Assembly (NCBI RefSeq): GCF_016745275.1
Contig: NZ_JADOEP010000009.1
Span: 62,001-126,000, forward strand
DNA: 64,000 nt
Direction: 5' to 3'
Origin: Enterococcus sp. BWB1-3
GTDB taxonomy: Bacteria > Bacillota > Bacilli > Lactobacillales > Enterococcaceae
A program made the position numbers and the translations under genes. Under the pieces are notes generated by a model. That model searched no databases and was not told the DNA's origin. It saw only the letters and a list, made by a program, of their open reading frames with translations. Shown here one piece after another: positions 62,981 through 64,000 of the stretch (the stretch's first letter is position 1; the number at the start of each line of letters is the position of its first letter).

Positions 62981-63239
62981 CTATATAACAGACTAGATAC
63001 TTTTATAACAAAATACACCCACTATAATGAAAAATTCAAATAATCTCTTGTTACCCTTTATCACTCTGACAAAAATCAAACAGAATTTTGCAAAAAATAC
63101 AATAGTCTAAGCAAATAAATTAACTAATATGCTGAGGTTAAAATTAGAAAATGATTGCATCTTAACCGCTTAAATTGAAGCGCTTCGAAAAAAGAAATGT
63201 ACAATTAGAAAAGGAAGCTCTCATCTAAAAAAATGCATC

Positions 63240-63390
63240 TTTAATGTTATATTTTGATCAAAAACACAGTACACTTCTAAGGAAGTTAGACGAGTATTAG
63301 ATAATAATCATATTTACTCCCCTTTTTCTAAATCAGGTTATCCGAATGATAACTCTGTGACTGAATCTTTTTTTTATATCTGAAACAGAA
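63240..63390 (+). pseudogene. IS3-family transposase relic
   Basis: One frame reads QYTSKEVRRVLDNNHIYSPF then SKSGYPNDNSVTESFF and a stop. This matches the end of the DDE integrase core of IS3/IS150-type OrfB (HSDQGSQYTS, SRKGNxYDNAxxESFF), including the catalytic Glu. A stop lies in the preceding segment and the rest is gone. Confidence 0.8.
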
Positions 63391-63446
63391 CTTTATTAAT
63401 CGGAAAAAAATTGCCTCTTTATCAACTAGGGATGATGAGTGCTTTT

Positions 63447-63492
63447 AAGAAGCTAATGGATGGAGAGCTTGTCTCACATTCATTAGCTTCTT
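63447..63492 (+). terminator. Hairpin, possible terminator
   Basis: AAGAAGCTAATG and CATTAGCTTCTT are perfect 12-bp inverted arms with a 22-nt loop, followed by a T-rich run. No intact gene abuts it. Confidence 0.55.
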
Positions 63493-63911
63493 TATTGTTA
63501 TTTTATCTTGATTAAACCTAATGTTAAAAAAACACACCTCTTCATATCTGCTGATATCTTTATTCTTCCAGAAATTAAAAAAATTTTTTAGAATATGACG
63601 TGCATAGCAATATCAAATTAATCATCAACTTTATAGAAAAATATACATCTTCTGAATTTACTTTCCTTTCAGAAATAAAAAATAAGTTGTTTAAAAATTA
63701 CTGACCTTTTATCTATTGGAATACTTGAATAGCAATTTTCAGATACTTCCAATAGATTCTCTATAGTGTCATATTCCTCTATCATTCTCTGCATATTAGA
63801 TTTATTATTCTACAATACCCACTTCCTATTATGATTTAGCTATAAAGATCACTCATCTCTTATGTTAAATGAGTCGAAAATACATAATTATCATAAAAAC
63901 AGGATAATAAA

Positions 63912-64000
63912 TTAAGTAAAAGTATTTTTTAATAAGCTTCGATTAATTTCCTGTATTACTTCTTTAGGATGTTTTCTCCATTTTTCTTTCAAAATTGTTC
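63912..64000 (-). CDS. C-terminal end of a gene running off the window
   Basis: On the minus strand a frame enters at the window edge and ends TILKEKWRKHPKEVIQEI, then NRSLLKNTFT and TAA. The 29 residues have protein-like composition, basic and helical. Too short to assign a family. Confidence 0.4.
   Translation of the reverse strand, partial: TILKEKWRKHPKEVIQEINRSLLKNTFT

Larger units (their letters stand above)
62981..63911. other. Decayed region at the island edge
   Basis: Besides an IS3-family transposase relic (63240-63390) and a hairpin (63447-63492), this AT-rich stretch contains no open frame of note. Confidence 0.6.

Noticed and set aside
1-64000. tRNA, rRNA or CRISPR arrays
   Set aside because: No cloverleaf with a CCA-type acceptor, no rRNA consensus segments and no regularly spaced repeats were seen on reading both strands.

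Overview
The window is low-GC Firmicute chromosome. The ClpX sequence, strong AGGAGG-type ribosome binding sites, a PplA/Cad-like flavin lipoprotein, a RpiR-controlled phospho-beta-glucoside locus and an EfrCD/LmrCD-like exporter together suggest an Enterococcus or a close relative. No rRNA, tRNA or CRISPR array was found. Species-level naming is not possible from the sequence alone.

Layout. 1-12 kb: clpX, a divergent 6-phosphogluconolactonase, a stretch of decayed genes that includes a class C sortase pseudogene, an MFS exporter, and an ECF sigma / anti-sigma / transglutaminase-like lipoprotein operon. 10-14 kb: a methyltransferase-cupin-cupin operon divergent from a Crp/Fnr-type regulator, with a near-perfect Fur box between them, then an M50-type membrane protease. 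14-20 kb: GH4 phospho-glycosidase, RpiR regulator and a PTS EIIC gene split by a 917-nt group II intron that has no protein gene. 20-27 kb: a double-FMN lipoprotein and a MarR-controlled heterodimeric ABC exporter. 27-34 kb: a 2-hydroxyacid dehydrogenase, a lipoprotein hydrolase, a membrane protein with an apparent ATT start, a MITE-like element, a 52-aa membrane peptide, a MerR regulator and a NagB-like isomerase/deaminase.

34-63 kb is the main discovery: a nonribosomal peptide synthetase (NRPS) island. One minus-strand operon runs from 57.5 to 34.1 kb and encodes three translationally coupled synthetases (A-T-E-C-A-T-C-A-T, C-A-T-E-C-A-T, C-A-T-E-C*) and a stand-alone type II thioesterase. 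Divergent from it is an Sfp-type phosphopantetheinyl transferase that would activate the carriers. Next come an MFS exporter, a four-gene ABC operon (ATPase, permease, two small membrane proteins) resembling antibiotic self-resistance systems, and a divergent TetR regulator. The predicted product is an apolar hexapeptide with D residues at positions 1, 4 and 6, read as D-X1, Ile, Leu, D-Leu, X5, D-Val. There is no fused thioesterase; the line ends in a degenerate condensation domain.

The synthetase promoter and the ABC promoter share one architecture: TTGACA, 17 bp, a -10 hexamer, 14 bp, then the palindrome ATGAATATTCAT. A variant lies just downstream of the TetR promoter. This suggests that biosynthesis and resistance are controlled together by one repressor. 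Relics of IS110- and IS3-family transposases lie inside and beside the island, consistent with acquisition by transfer.
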